The notes beneath the pieces are model-generated. The model saw only the letters and a list, made by a program, of their open reading frames with translations, searched no databases and was not told where the DNA came from. The translations under genes and the position numbers were made by a program. Below are positions 51,299 through 59,244 of a stretch of DNA of 64,000 nt, piece after piece (positions within the stretch are counted from its first letter, which is position 1; every line of letters starts with the position of its first letter). The stretch comes from Comamonadaceae bacterium (GTDB taxonomy: Bacteria; Pseudomonadota; Gammaproteobacteria; Burkholderiales; Burkholderiaceae_C): NCBI GenBank assembly GCA_021299875.1, contig JAJTEW010000001.1:186001-250000 (forward strand), in the 5' to 3' direction.

Positions 51299-52102
51299 AT
51301 GATTTTAGCGAGTGCGCCTTTTTGGACGCTGCCCTTCTCGGCATTGGCAGCATTGGTTTATGCCTTGCCCGCTCTGGCGCCCAGCCGCCTGAGCGATGCG
51401 CACGCGCGGCGCCTCCTCTGGTTGGCCTGGGGGATGCATGCCGTCAGCCTGCTGGCGCTTTTGATGGGCCCGGTTCGTTTTGGTTTTGCACCGGCGCTGT
51501 CGGTCACCGCGTGGCTGGTGGTCACGGCTTACATGATCGAGACCCAATTTTTTCCCAAGTTCAAAGCGCGGTGGGCGGTAGGCAGTTTGGGCTCTGTCAC
51601 CGTGGTGCTCGCCTGGATTTTCCCCGGCACCCTTTTGACCAACCAAGCCTCGGCTTGGCTGCCTTTGCACTTTGCTTTGGGTTTGTCGGCCTATGGGATG
51701 TTTGCAGCTGCAGTGGTTCACGCTTGGATGATGACCCGCACCGAGCAAGACATTCGCCAAGCCCATGAAGGCTCGAGTGGTTTGCCTCTTTTGACGCTGG
51801 AACGCCTCACCTTTCGCTTTGTTACCGCAGGCTTTTTGCTGCTGACCGCCACTTTGGTCGCCGGCGCCCTGTTTGGGGAAGCCTTGTACGGCCAAGGCCA
51901 CACGGAATGGCGTTGGGACCACAAGCGGGTGTTCGCCTTGTTGTCATGGCTGACGTTTGCCACTTTGTTGGTCGGGCGCAGCCAATGGGGATGGCGTGGT
52001 CGTCGCGCTGTGCGGATGCTCTACATCGGCGCGGGCTTGCTGCTGCTGTCTTATGCAGGTTCGCGGTTTGTCCTGGAAGTCTTGATTGGACGTGCTGTAT
52101 GA
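51299..52102 (+). CDS. CcsA/YpjD-family cytochrome c assembly membrane protein
   Basis: This integral membrane protein has 267 residues and about eight hydrophobic segments. Conserved histidines lie in LPLHFALGLSAYGMFAAAVVHAWMM and in WRWDHKRVFALLSWLTF, placed as in haem-handling CcsA/HemX-like proteins. It is shorter than true CcsA and lacks an obvious WWD stretch, so it is better called YpjD/CcsA-like. The ATG at 51299 gives a normal N-terminal membrane segment; the longer frame from 51191 overlaps ffh. Its stop overlaps the next small gene as ATGA. Confidence 0.9.
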   Translation: MILASAPFWTLPFSALAALVYALPALAPSRLSDAHARRLLWLAWGMHAVSLLALLMGPVRFGFAPALSVTAWLVVTAYMIETQFFPKFKARWAVGSLGSVTVVLAWIFPGTLLTNQASAWLPLHFALGLSAYGMFAAAVVHAWMMTRTEQDIRQAHEGSSGLPLLTLERLTFRFVTAGFLLLTATLVAGALFGEALYGQGHTEWRWDHKRVFALLSWLTFATLLVGRSQWGWRGRRAVRMLYIGAGLLLLSYAGSRFVLEVLIGRAV

Positions 52103-52335
52103 AATACCTGATCTGGCTGCTGGTCATCTTGGCCGCGATCTGGGCCTTCAAACGCAGCCGCAGGCCAGCCAAGCCCGCCGAAGACGAGAAGACGCCGAGC
52201 GCAAGCCCTTCCAATATGGTGGCTTGTGCCCATTGTGGGCTCCATTTGCCGCAAGAAGAAGCTGTCACCGGCACAAAAGGCCTGTATTGCAGCACCGAGC
52301 ACCGCGCCGCCGCTCAAGACCGCAACCCCGTTTGA
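52099..52335 (+). CDS. Small membrane-anchored zinc-ribbon-like protein (PP0621 family)
   Basis: This 78-residue protein has one N-terminal membrane segment (MKYLIWLLVILAAIWAFKR), a charged linker and a C-terminal cysteine/histidine cluster: VACAHCGLHLP then GLYCSTEHR. CxxC...C...H suggests a zinc-ribbon or metal site. Similar proteins (PP0621 type) lie next to the CcsA-like gene in many betaproteobacteria. It starts inside the stop codon of that gene. Its function is unknown to me, though the pairing suggests an envelope role. Confidence 0.85.
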   Translation: MKYLIWLLVILAAIWAFKRSRRPAKPAEDEKTPSASPSNMVACAHCGLHLPQEEAVTGTKGLYCSTEHRAAAQDRNPV

Positions 52336-52414
52336 TCTCACTTGGCCTGACCCGTTACCCCCGCTGGGTCAGTTTTTGTCTGTACCCTTGCCACATTCTT
52401 TGAACCGAAGCACC

Positions 52415-52996
52415 ATGCCCTGTTCACCTGCTGCCCCCCCTGCGATTTGGCTGGATGGCTGGTACACACCTGCACAGCGGATAGATTCCCCTAACTTTGG
52501 CGCCAGACCCGAAGGGGCCTGCATTGACTTGGTGGTGATCCATTCGATCAGCCTGCCCCCTGGCCAATATGGCGGTCCACACGTACAGGCCCTTTTCACG
52601 AACCAACTGGAATGGGATGCCCACCCTTATTTCACGCCATTGCGGGGCTTGCAAGTGTCTGCCCATTTTTTCATTCGACGGGATGGCGCTCTGATCCAGT
52701 TTGTCAGCACCAAGGACCGGGCCTGGCATGCCGGACAGTCCGAATACCGCGGGCGCCCTCAATGCAACGACGACTCTGTCGGCATTGAGCTGGAGGGCCT
52801 GGAAGGGGATGTGTTCACACAAGCCCAATATGTGCAACTGGCCCGGCTTTGCCAACATTTGCATGACTACCTTCCAATCGCCCATGTGGCCGGACATGAG
52901 CATGTGGCGCCAGGCCGCAAGCTGGACCCCGGGCCTGGTTTTGCATGGGAGCACCTCAAAAGTCTGTTGAACTTCCCGAATTCGTACTTTCCCTAG
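52415..52996 (+). CDS. ampD: 1,6-anhydro-N-acetylmuramoyl-L-alanine amidase AmpD
   Basis: This 193-residue zinc amidase recycles peptidoglycan by removing the peptide from anhydro-muropeptides in the cytoplasm. Zinc-ligand histidines lie in LVVIHSISLPPG and in HVAGHEHVAPGRKLDPGPGF, where the aspartate also binds zinc. The catalytic glutamate is in SVGIELEG. There is no signal peptide, in keeping with AmpD and not AmiD. The ATG at 52415 is preferred; longer in-frame starts overlap the previous gene. An AT-rich palindrome downstream may end the transcript. Confidence 0.95.
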   Translation: MPCSPAAPPAIWLDGWYTPAQRIDSPNFGARPEGACIDLVVIHSISLPPGQYGGPHVQALFTNQLEWDAHPYFTPLRGLQVSAHFFIRRDGALIQFVSTKDRAWHAGQSEYRGRPQCNDDSVGIELEGLEGDVFTQAQYVQLARLCQHLHDYLPIAHVAGHEHVAPGRKLDPGPGFAWEHLKSLLNFPNSYFP

Positions 52997-53015
52997 GAAT
53001 TCAAAGCCACACTTT

Positions 53016-53040
53016 CAGAAAATATTTTCTGGATTTTTTA
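53016..53040 (+). terminator. Putative weak terminator after ampD
   Basis: CAGAAAATATTTTCTG (53016-53031) is a perfect 16-base palindrome followed by GGATTTTTTA. It is AT-rich, so the hairpin is weak, but the position 20 bases after the ampD stop and the T-run fit an intrinsic terminator. Confidence 0.5.
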
Positions 53041-53095
53041 TTGCCTTAAAACAGGTCAATGACTTTTGATTGTCAACTTCAAAAGTTCAAGCCCA

Positions 53096-53118
53096 GTCTT
53101 TCAAAGCCCTTGAAAGAC
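53096..53118 (+). repeat. Nine-base inverted repeat in the nrdA upstream region
   Basis: GTCTTTCAA (53096-53104) and TTGAAAGAC (53110-53118) pair perfectly around five bases. No T-run follows, so it is not a standard terminator. It lies about 150 bases upstream of the NrdR boxes and could be a protein-binding site. Confidence 0.55.
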
Positions 53119-53266
53119 AAAGCCTGTCTAAAGGCTCACGGTTATTGGCTTGGTGCCTTAGAACGCAGCTTTTAAAGCCTTCGCAGCGATTTTTTTCTGG
53201 CTCTGAAAATGGCTTCGACATGCATGCTTTTCGGCCAAAGCCAAACCGGTGCCAAAAAGCATCGGT

Positions 53267-53282
53267 ACACTACCTGTAGTGG
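53267..53282. promoter_or_regulatory. NrdR box 1
   Basis: ACACTACCTGTAGTGG matches the 16-base NrdR consensus at about 12 positions. It lies just upstream of the -35 element and 32 bases (three helical turns) from box 2, the spacing expected for cooperative NrdR binding. Confidence 0.75.
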
Positions 53283-53283
53283 C

Positions 53284-53312
53284 TTGCAAGGGTCCCAGAC
53301 ACCAGATATAGT
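53284..53312 (+). promoter_or_regulatory. nrdA promoter (-35 TTGCAA, -10 TATAGT)
   Basis: TTGCAA (53284-53289) and TATAGT (53307-53312) are separated by 17 bases. The -10 lies inside NrdR box 2, so repressor binding would occlude RNA polymerase. The predicted start is near 53320. Confidence 0.7.
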
Positions 53313-53314
53313 GT
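53299..53314. promoter_or_regulatory. NrdR box 2
   Basis: ACACCAGATATAGTGT matches the NrdR consensus at about 14 of 16 positions and covers the -10 element of the nrdA promoter. Together with box 1 it forms the tandem operator typical of ribonucleotide reductase genes. Confidence 0.88.
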
Positions 53315-53400
53315 CTCAAACAAATTTTCACATTGGAAATAGCGCCCGGGTTCAAGCACTTGTTAACACCCTAAAACAGACCATAAATTAGAAAAAAATC

Positions 53401-56310
53401 ATGCAAACAGATCTCAACGTTTCCTCTTCTGCACCTGGCATGCTGAGCCAACCCCTTTCAGACCGTGCCGGCCATGCCTCCGCGCAAAGCCTGAACCAAT
53501 ATCAAATCATTCGTCGCAATGGTGCGGTGGTGCCTTTTGAGCCCAGCAAAATTGCCGTCGCGCTGATGAAAGCCTTTTTAGCCGTGCACGGCACCCAGGG
53601 CGCTGCATCGGCCAGCGTGCGAGAAGTGGTGGAAGAGTTGACACAAAACGTGGTGCGTGCATTGATGCGCTCACGCCCAGGCGGTGGCACCTTTCACATT
53701 GAAGATGTGCAAGACCAAGTTGAATTGGGTTTGATGCGCAGCAGCAACCATGAAGTGGCCCGTGCTTATGTGCTGTACCGTGAACGCCGCGCCCAAGAGC
53801 GTGCGCAGCAAAGCCAGCAATCCACCCCGAGCCCTCAAGAACCCGCCTTGCACGTCATTGACCGAGGCCAACGCGTCGCCCTCGATCTGGGTTACCTCAA
53901 ATCCCTCATGGTCAATGCCTGCGCTGGCTTGGGCAAAGACGTGAGCCCCGAGCCGATCGTGGCCGAGACCATGCGCAACCTGTACGACGGCGTGCCCATG
54001 GAAGAGGTTTACAAGGCATCCATCCTGGCGTCGCGGACTCTGATCGAAAAGGACCCGGACTACACCTACGTGACTGCCCGCTTGCTGATGCACACCATCG
54101 CCAAGGAAATCTTGGGCAAAGAAGTGCCCCAGAGCCAGATGGCCGAGGCGTACATCAACTACTTCCCACAGTTCATTAAAAAAGGCGTTGACAACGACCT
54201 GCTCGATGAAAAGCTGCTGCAATTCGACCTGAAACAACTGGCCGCCGCTCTCAAACCCGAACGTGATTTGCAATTTGATTACCTGGGCCTGCAAACCCTT
54301 TACGACCGTTACTTCCTGCACGTCCGCAAAACACGCATCGAAATGCCTCAGGCCTTCTTCATGCGCGTGGCCATGGGTTTGTCGCTCAACGAGATCAACC
54401 GCGAAGCCCGTGCCATCGAGTTCTACGAGATCCTGTCTTCGTTTGACTTCATGTCGTCCACACCCACCTTGTTCAACAGCGGCACTTTGCGCTCGCAATT
54501 GTCGAGCTGCTACCTGACCACCGTGCCAGACGACTTGGACGGCATTTACGAATCCATCAAAGAAAACGCACTGCTGTCCAAGTTTGCTGGTGGCTTGGGC
54601 AACGACTGGACCCGCGTGCGGGCCATGGGCTCGCACATCAAGGGCACCAACGGAGAGTCGCAAGGCGTGGTGCCTTTCCTCAAAGTGGTCAACGACACTG
54701 CCGTGGCCGTTAACCAGGGCGGCAAGCGCAAAGGCGCGGTCTGCACTTACTTGGAAACTTGGCACCTGGACATCGAAGAATTTCTGGAGCTGCGCAAGAA
54801 CACCGGCGATGACCGCCGCCGCACCCATGACATGAACACGGCCAACTGGATCCCCGACTTGTTCATGCGCCGAGTCATGGAAAAAGGCACTTGGACCTTG
54901 TTCTCCCCATCCGACGTGCCTGACTTGCACGACCTGTTCGGCCTGGCTTTCGAAAAAGCCTACGTGGCTTACGAACAAAAAGCCGAGCGCGGTGAGATCA
55001 AGCCCAGCAAAACCCTGCCAGCCACCGACTTGTGGCGCAAGATGTTGTCCATGCTGTTTGAAACCGGCCACCCCTGGATCACCTTCAAGGATCCTTGCAA
55101 CGTGCGCTCGCCCCAGCAGCACGCAGGCGTGGTGCACTCCTCCAACCTGTGCACCGAGATTACGCTCAACACCAGCGACACCGAAACCGCCGTCTGCAAC
55201 TTGGGCTCGGTCAACCTGTCACGCCACCTCAAGGACGGCACAAACGGCAAAGTGATCGACCACGACAAGTTGAAGAAGACCATCACGATTGCCATGCGCA
55301 TGCTGGACAATGTGATCGACATCAACTACTACGCAGTCAAGAAGGCCCGTGACTCCAACATGCGTCACCGACCTGTGGGCTTGGGATTGATGGGTTTCCA
55401 AGACTCACTGTACGAGATGCGCACGCCTTATGCGTCTCAGGCTGCTGTGGAATTCGCTGACCAATCCATGGAAGCGATTTGCTACTACGCCTACTGGGCA
55501 TCCACCGAGTTGGCCAAAGAGCGCGGCCAATACGCCACTTACAAAGGCTCTTTGTGGGACCAAGGCATCCTGCCTTTGGACACCCTCAAACTCCTGGAGC
55601 GTGAGCGCGGGGGTTATGTGGAGGTCGACCGCTCGTCCACCCTGGATTGGGATGCGCTACGCCAGAAAATTGCTGCCGACGGCATGCGCAACTCCAACTG
55701 CGTGGCCATTGCGCCCACAGCCACCATCTCCAACATCATTGGTGTGGATGCGTCCATCGAGCCTTGCTTTGGCAACTTGTCTGTCAAGTCCAACTTGTCG
55801 GGCGAATTCACCGTGATCAACGGCTACTTGGTGCGTGATCTGAAGCGTTTGGGCTTGTGGGACGATGTGATGGTCATGGACCTGAAACACTTTGATGGCT
55901 CACTGCGCCCGATCGACCGTGTGCCCCAAGAAATCAAGTCGCTGTACGCCACCGCATTTGAAGTCGAAACCACCTGGTTGGTCGAAGCGGCTGCGCGTCG
56001 CCAAAAATGGATCGATCAAGCCCAATCGCTCAACATTTACATGGCGGGCGCTTCGGGCAAAAAGCTCGATGACACCTACAAACTCGCTTGGTTGCGTGGC
56101 CTCAAAACCACTTACTACCTGCGCACATCCAGCGCAACGCAAGTTGAAAAATCCACCGTCAATGCGGGCTCACACAATGCCGTGTCGTCCTCCGGCATGA
56201 ACGCTGCAGAGTCTGCCGCTGCATCGGCTCAGGCGTCCATGAACACATCGCCTGCAACCGACGTCAAATTTGTTGCGATCGACGATGAGGGTTGCGAGGC
56301 TTGTCAGTGA
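53401..56310 (+). CDS. nrdA: Class Ia ribonucleoside-diphosphate reductase alpha subunit NrdA
   Basis: This 969-residue catalytic subunit reduces ribonucleoside diphosphates to deoxyribonucleotides. An ATP cone occupies about residues 35-130 (VPFEPSKIAVALMKAF onward) and gives dATP feedback control. Active-site residues are C370 (SSCYLTT), N582/C584/E586 (NLCTE, the thiyl-radical cysteine) and C599 (VCNLGSVNLS). Radical-transfer tyrosines are Y905/Y906 (KTTYYLRTS). The C-terminal redox pair is C965/C968 in EGCEACQ. It is longer than the E. coli enzyme (761), mostly through N-terminal and C-terminal low-complexity stretches. nrdB follows after 140 bases. Confidence 0.98.
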   Translation: MQTDLNVSSSAPGMLSQPLSDRAGHASAQSLNQYQIIRRNGAVVPFEPSKIAVALMKAFLAVHGTQGAASASVREVVEELTQNVVRALMRSRPGGGTFHIEDVQDQVELGLMRSSNHEVARAYVLYRERRAQERAQQSQQSTPSPQEPALHVIDRGQRVALDLGYLKSLMVNACAGLGKDVSPEPIVAETMRNLYDGVPMEEVYKASILASRTLIEKDPDYTYVTARLLMHTIAKEILGKEVPQSQMAEAYINYFPQFIKKGVDNDLLDEKLLQFDLKQLAAALKPERDLQFDYLGLQTLYDRYFLHVRKTRIEMPQAFFMRVAMGLSLNEINREARAIEFYEILSSFDFMSSTPTLFNSGTLRSQLSSCYLTTVPDDLDGIYESIKENALLSKFAGGLGNDWTRVRAMGSHIKGTNGESQGVVPFLKVVNDTAVAVNQGGKRKGAVCTYLETWHLDIEEFLELRKNTGDDRRRTHDMNTANWIPDLFMRRVMEKGTWTLFSPSDVPDLHDLFGLAFEKAYVAYEQKAERGEIKPSKTLPATDLWRKMLSMLFETGHPWITFKDPCNVRSPQQHAGVVHSSNLCTEITLNTSDTETAVCNLGSVNLSRHLKDGTNGKVIDHDKLKKTITIAMRMLDNVIDINYYAVKKARDSNMRHRPVGLGLMGFQDSLYEMRTPYASQAAVEFADQSMEAICYYAYWASTELAKERGQYATYKGSLWDQGILPLDTLKLLERERGGYVEVDRSSTLDWDALRQKIAADGMRNSNCVAIAPTATISNIIGVDASIEPCFGNLSVKSNLSGEFTVINGYLVRDLKRLGLWDDVMVMDLKHFDGSLRPIDRVPQEIKSLYATAFEVETTWLVEAAARRQKWIDQAQSLNIYMAGASGKKLDDTYKLAWLRGLKTTYYLRTSSATQVEKSTVNAGSHNAVSSSGMNAAESAAASAQASMNTSPATDVKFVAIDDEGCEACQ

Positions 56311-56450
56311 TTCGACATACACCGCACAGGGCTGTAGTGAGCCCAGTGCGATGCAATTGCACAACACTTCTGGTGTGTTGTTCACGTTAAAACGATTCAC
56401 TCCTTTGCAATTTGTTGGCAAGCTTTCATAATTTAAGAACTGGAATTTTT
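56311..56450 (+). other. nrdA-nrdB spacer with small hairpins
   Basis: The 140-base spacer has a short hairpin GGGCT/AGCCC (56329-56344), a TGCAATTGCA palindrome nearby and a CAACAC/GTGT repeat further on. None carries a strong T-run, so nrdA and nrdB are probably one transcript. No NrdR box matching the 16-base pattern is seen here. Confidence 0.5.
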
Positions 56451-57593
56451 ATGCTCTCTTGGGACGATCAAGTCAAACCTGCTTTGCAACCCGCAATGCC
56501 TCCATTTTCTGGCGCAGACGCCTCTGCTGCCATGGCATCGGCGTCCTCGACTTCTGGTTCCACAACAGCCGCGCCTCGCCGCATGAATGCAGCAGACAAG
56601 CGCATCATCAACGGCCAAACCGACGTCAACCAGTTGGTGCCTTTCAAATACAAATGGGCTTGGGAAAAATACCTCGCCACTTGCGCCAACCACTGGATGC
56701 CGCAAGAAGTGAACATGAACCGAGACATCGCCTTGTGGAAAGACCCCAACGGTCTGACCGAAGACGAGCGCCGAATGGTCAAGCGCAACCTCGGTTTCTT
56801 TGTCACTGCAGACTCTTTGGCTGCCAACAACATCACACTGGGCACTTACCGCCACATCACAGCACCCGAGTGCCGCCAGTTCTTGTTGCGTCAAGCCTTT
56901 GAAGAAGCCATCCACACCCACGCTTACCAGTACATCACGGAGTCATTGGGTCTGGACGAGAGTGAAATTTTCAACGCCTACAACGAAGTCAAATCCATCC
57001 GCGATAAAGACGAGTTCCTGATCCCGTTCATCAACGTGATCATGGACCCGAACTTCAAGACGGGCACCCAAGAAACCGATCAAACGCTTCTTAAGTCTTT
57101 GATTGTGTTCGCTTGCCTGATGGAAGGCCTTTTCTTTTACGTGGGTTTCACGCAAATTTTGGCCTTGGGTCGCCAAAACAAGATGACAGGGGCTGCAGAG
57201 CAGTACCAGTACATCCTGCGCGATGAATCCATGCACTGCAACTTCGGTATTGACATGATCAATACCATCAAACACGAAAATCCTCAGTTGTGGACTGCCG
57301 AGTTCAAAGCCGAAATCAAAGAATTGTTCTTGCACGCGGTTGAATTGGAATACCGCTATGCCGAAGACACCATGCCACGCGGCGTGCTGGGCATGAATGC
57401 GTCCATGTTCAAAGGCTACTTGCGCTACATTGCCAATCGCCGTGCCACCCAGATCGGCCTTGAGGCGCTCTTCCCCAATGAAGAGAACCCCTTCCCCTGG
57501 ATGAGCGAAATGATTGACCTGAAGAAAGAGCGTAATTTCTTCGAAACTCGGGTCATCGAGTACCAAACTGGCGGGGCTTTGTCCTGGGATTGA
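56451..57593 (+). CDS. nrdB: Class Ia ribonucleoside-diphosphate reductase beta subunit NrdB
   Basis: This radical-generating subunit has 380 residues. The diiron ligands lie in NRDIALWKD (Asp), [13 protein letters not shown] (Glu, His and the radical tyrosine in HAYQY), [12 protein letters not shown] (Glu) and [12 protein letters not shown] (Glu, His). The C-terminal tail [14 protein letters not shown] docks to NrdA. The N-terminal 45 residues are Ala/Ser-rich and absent from E. coli NrdB. The ATG at 56451 is preferred over a TTG at 56412. A terminator follows at 57628. Confidence 0.97.
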   Translation: MLSWDDQVKPALQPAMPPFSGADASAAMASASSTSGSTTAAPRRMNAADKRIINGQTDVNQLVPFKYKWAWEKYLATCANHWMPQEVNMNRDIALWKDPNGLTEDERRMVKRNLGFFVTADSLAANNITLGTYRHITAPECRQFLLRQAFEEAIHTHAYQYITESLGLDESEIFNAYNEVKSIRDKDEFLIPFINVIMDPNFKTGTQETDQTLLKSLIVFACLMEGLFFYVGFTQILALGRQNKMTGAAEQYQYILRDESMHCNFGIDMINTIKHENPQLWTAEFKAEIKELFLHAVELEYRYAEDTMPRGVLGMNASMFKGYLRYIANRRATQIGLEALFPNEENPFPWMSEMIDLKKERNFFETRVIEYQTGGALSWD

Positions 57594-57627
57594 TCTTCTG
57601 AACACCCCTCAAATGTCCACTCTCTTC

Positions 57628-57674
57628 AAGCCACACGCCTCATTGCCTTCGGGCCATGGGTGGTGTGGCTTTTC
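57628..57674 (+). terminator. Intrinsic terminator after nrdB
   Basis: AAGCCACAC (57628-57636) pairs with GTGTGGCTT (57663-57671) around a 26-base loop, followed by TTTTC. It lies 35 bases after the nrdB stop codon. Confidence 0.65.
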
Positions 57675-57680
57675 TGCGTT

Positions 57681-57710
57681 CATGGTGTTGAGTTCTTGCT
57701 CAGCACCATG
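57681..57710 (+). promoter_or_regulatory. Strong hairpin upstream of the histone H1-like gene
   Basis: A 12-pair stem (CATGGTGTTGAG at 57681-57692 with CTCAGCACCATG at 57699-57710, one G-T pair) closes a six-base loop TTCTTG. No T-run follows. It lies 75 bases before the H1-like ATG and could be a leader structure affecting transcript stability or translation, or a protein-binding palindrome. Confidence 0.5.
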
Positions 57711-57785
57711 GATCGCTTTGTGCAATCCAACAAGCACCAAGCGTTCCCTTTCCGTTGAGTTCTCAACTTGATCAAGGAGAAAATC

Positions 57786-58283
57786 ATGGCAACTGCAAAA
57801 AAAGTAGCGGCAAAAAAAGCTGCTCCCGCAAAGAAGGCCGTCGCGGCCAAGAAACCTGTCGCTAAAAAAGTAGCTGCAGCCAAGAAACCAGCCGCTAAAA
57901 AAGCAGCTCCAGCAAAGAAAGCCGCTCCTGCCAAAAAAGCAGTTGCAGCCAAAAAGCCAGCCGCTAAAAAAGCAGCGCCTGCTAAAAAAGTAGCTGCAGC
58001 TAAAAAGCCAGCCGCCAAAAAAGCAGCACCGGCCAAAAAAGCAGCGCCTGCTAAAAAAGCAGCCGCAGCCAAAAAGCCAGCCGCCAAAAAAGCAGCACCG
58101 GCCAAAAAAGCAGCAGCCAAAAAGACTGCCGCTAAAAAGCCCGCGGCCAAAAAAGCGGTCGTGAAGAAAGCCGCCAAAAAACCAGCAGCAAAGAAGGCAT
58201 CCAAAGCACCCGCTGCCCCTGCTGCACAAACGACTCTGAATCCTCAAGCTGCATGGCCGTTTCCTTCGGCCGCCAAGCCCTGA
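57786..58283 (+). CDS. Histone H1-like DNA-binding protein (lysine/alanine/proline-rich)
   Basis: This 165-residue protein is made almost entirely of KKPAAKKAAPAKK-type repeats (residues about 5-135), like eukaryotic H1 tails and bacterial AlgP/HctA-type proteins. Such basic proteins bind DNA without sequence preference and compact the nucleoid. The last 25 residues are different (APAAQTTLNPQAAWPFPSAA) and conserved in form among related Burkholderiales. AAGGAG seven bases before the ATG fixes the start. The repeat DNA is prone to slippage, so repeat number may vary between strains. It has its own terminator. Confidence 0.93.
   Translation: MATAKKVAAKKAAPAKKAVAAKKPVAKKVAAAKKPAAKKAAPAKKAAPAKKAVAAKKPAAKKAAPAKKVAAAKKPAAKKAAPAKKAAPAKKAAAAKKPAAKKAAPAKKAAAKKTAAKKPAAKKAVVKKAAKKPAAKKASKAPAAPAAQTTLNPQAAWPFPSAAKP
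57790..58190 (+). repeat. Tandem low-complexity coding repeats (AAAAAAGCNGC-type units)
   Basis: The DNA repeats units such as GCCAAAAAAGCAGC with minor variation, encoding Ala-Lys-Lys-Ala and Pro-Ala-Lys-Lys blocks. Several 20- to 40-base segments recur almost identically, for example near 57955-58010 and 58015-58100. Copy-number change by slipped strands is likely. Confidence 0.85.
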
Positions 58284-58307
58284 TTAGACCGTCTGGCGTT
58301 AGCCACA

Positions 58308-58341
58308 AAGCCCATCACTGGCAACAGTGTTGGGCTTTTTT
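58308..58341 (+). terminator. Intrinsic terminator after the H1-like gene
   Basis: AAGCCCA-CACTG pairs with CAGTG-TGGGCTT around GCAA, a stable tetraloop, with one T-T mismatch in the stem. TTTTTT follows. It begins 25 bases after the stop codon. Confidence 0.88.
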
Positions 58342-58374
58342 CATGCAAAAGCGCAATCCTTCAAGATGAAAATC

Positions 58375-59214
58375 TCAAGGATAAAAGCTCAAGAGGCGGT
58401 ATTGGGTAAACACGAGCAGAGGGTCGACCTGAACCGTCAAAGAGCCCGTCCAAACTTGACCAGGTGACAAGACCTCAGGCGCTTGCGTTTCATCGGCCAA
58501 GAAAACGCGGCGAACCACTGGGTTGTTGAACCCATCCAAAAGTGACAGCTCCAAAGACGTGGTGGCCACGGCCATTGGACCTGTGTTGCGAAGCGTCCAA
58601 TTCAGCACAAATGATTCACCACTTTGAACGAAATTCGCGCCCTCCATCACGATGGCTTTGGGGTTCATCCAGGGCTTCAAATGGCAATGAAGGGGACGAC
58701 AGAGGGTTTCCAGTACAGGCTGGCTGTTGGGCCACAAGGCCACAATGGCATGACGCTGGAGCAAGAAAGCTTGTCCCATCAACAACAAGCCCAAGACTGA
58801 CGCCATCGCATAGCCAACGATGCGCCCACGGGCCTTTTTTTCAGCCAAGTGCGGCGCAGGCTCAAGCCAAGGAATTTCAGGCTTGAATGTCGCCAAAGCC
58901 TCCGAAAAAGCCATCAAATCGGCACTGACCTCTGGATTCGGGGCAGCAGCTCGGTCCGAACGGTCCTCGCGCAACAACAGGTCATCCAACGGCACGCGGC
59001 TCACTGGGTCAGCGGAAGCCGCCTTCAGCGCCTCTGCGGCCAAGCCATCTGGTACATGGGGCAATTGAAGGGTGGTGGCTGGTACATCCAAGCCCGTGCC
59101 ATTGAAGGCCTCTTGGCACCTTCCGCAGCGAAGCCACCCATGCGCAGCTTGAATTTGCGCAATGTCTAACGCGTAGACGGCAGCACAAGAGGGACAGCGG
59201 ATGATCCTGGACAT
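58375..59214 (-). CDS. Zinc-ribbon (MJ0042) and DUF3426 membrane protein
   Basis: This 279-residue protein begins with a zinc ribbon, cysteines C7, C10, C30 and C33 (RCPSCAAVYALD and LRCGRCQEAF). An acidic linker follows, then one membrane segment (about residues 132-152, VGYAMASVLGLLLMGQAFLL) and a C-terminal DUF3426 domain (LCRPLHCHLKPWMNPKAIVMEGANF to QYRLLSFYP). The layout suggests a cytoplasmic sensor end and an envelope domain. It is the last gene of the accB-accC-prmA unit, as in many betaproteobacteria. Its function is unknown. Confidence 0.87.
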   Translation of the reverse strand: MSRIIRCPSCAAVYALDIAQIQAAHGWLRCGRCQEAFNGTGLDVPATTLQLPHVPDGLAAEALKAASADPVSRVPLDDLLLREDRSDRAAAPNPEVSADLMAFSEALATFKPEIPWLEPAPHLAEKKARGRIVGYAMASVLGLLLMGQAFLLQRHAIVALWPNSQPVLETLCRPLHCHLKPWMNPKAIVMEGANFVQSGESFVLNWTLRNTGPMAVATTSLELSLLDGFNNPVVRRVFLADETQAPEVLSPGQVWTGSLTVQVDPLLVFTQYRLLSFYP

Positions 59215-59244
59215 GACCTGATTGTAGTCAGGCGAACGCCATCT

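Larger units (their letters stand above)
52997..53400. other. 404-base intergenic region between ampD and nrdA
   Basis: I see no credible gene here. The stretch is AT-richer than its surroundings. It contains a palindromic terminator-like element after ampD, two further inverted repeats (53062-53086 with arms ACTTTTGA/TCAAAAGT, and 53096-53118), and the nrdA control region with two NrdR boxes and a promoter. The leader from the predicted transcription start to the nrdA ATG is about 80 bases. Confidence 0.8.

Noticed and set aside
53671..55137. A 488-codon minus-strand frame opposite nrdA
   Set aside because: It is antisense to the catalytic core of NrdA, with no motif or ribosome-binding site.
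57786..58190. CRISPR array or mobile repeat
   Set aside because: The repeats are in-frame, contiguous, have no unique spacers and encode a known low-complexity protein type.
57609..58247. A Phe/Gly/Cys-rich minus-strand frame opposite the H1-like gene
   Set aside because: It is the reverse reading of the AAA/GCN repeats and has no start context.
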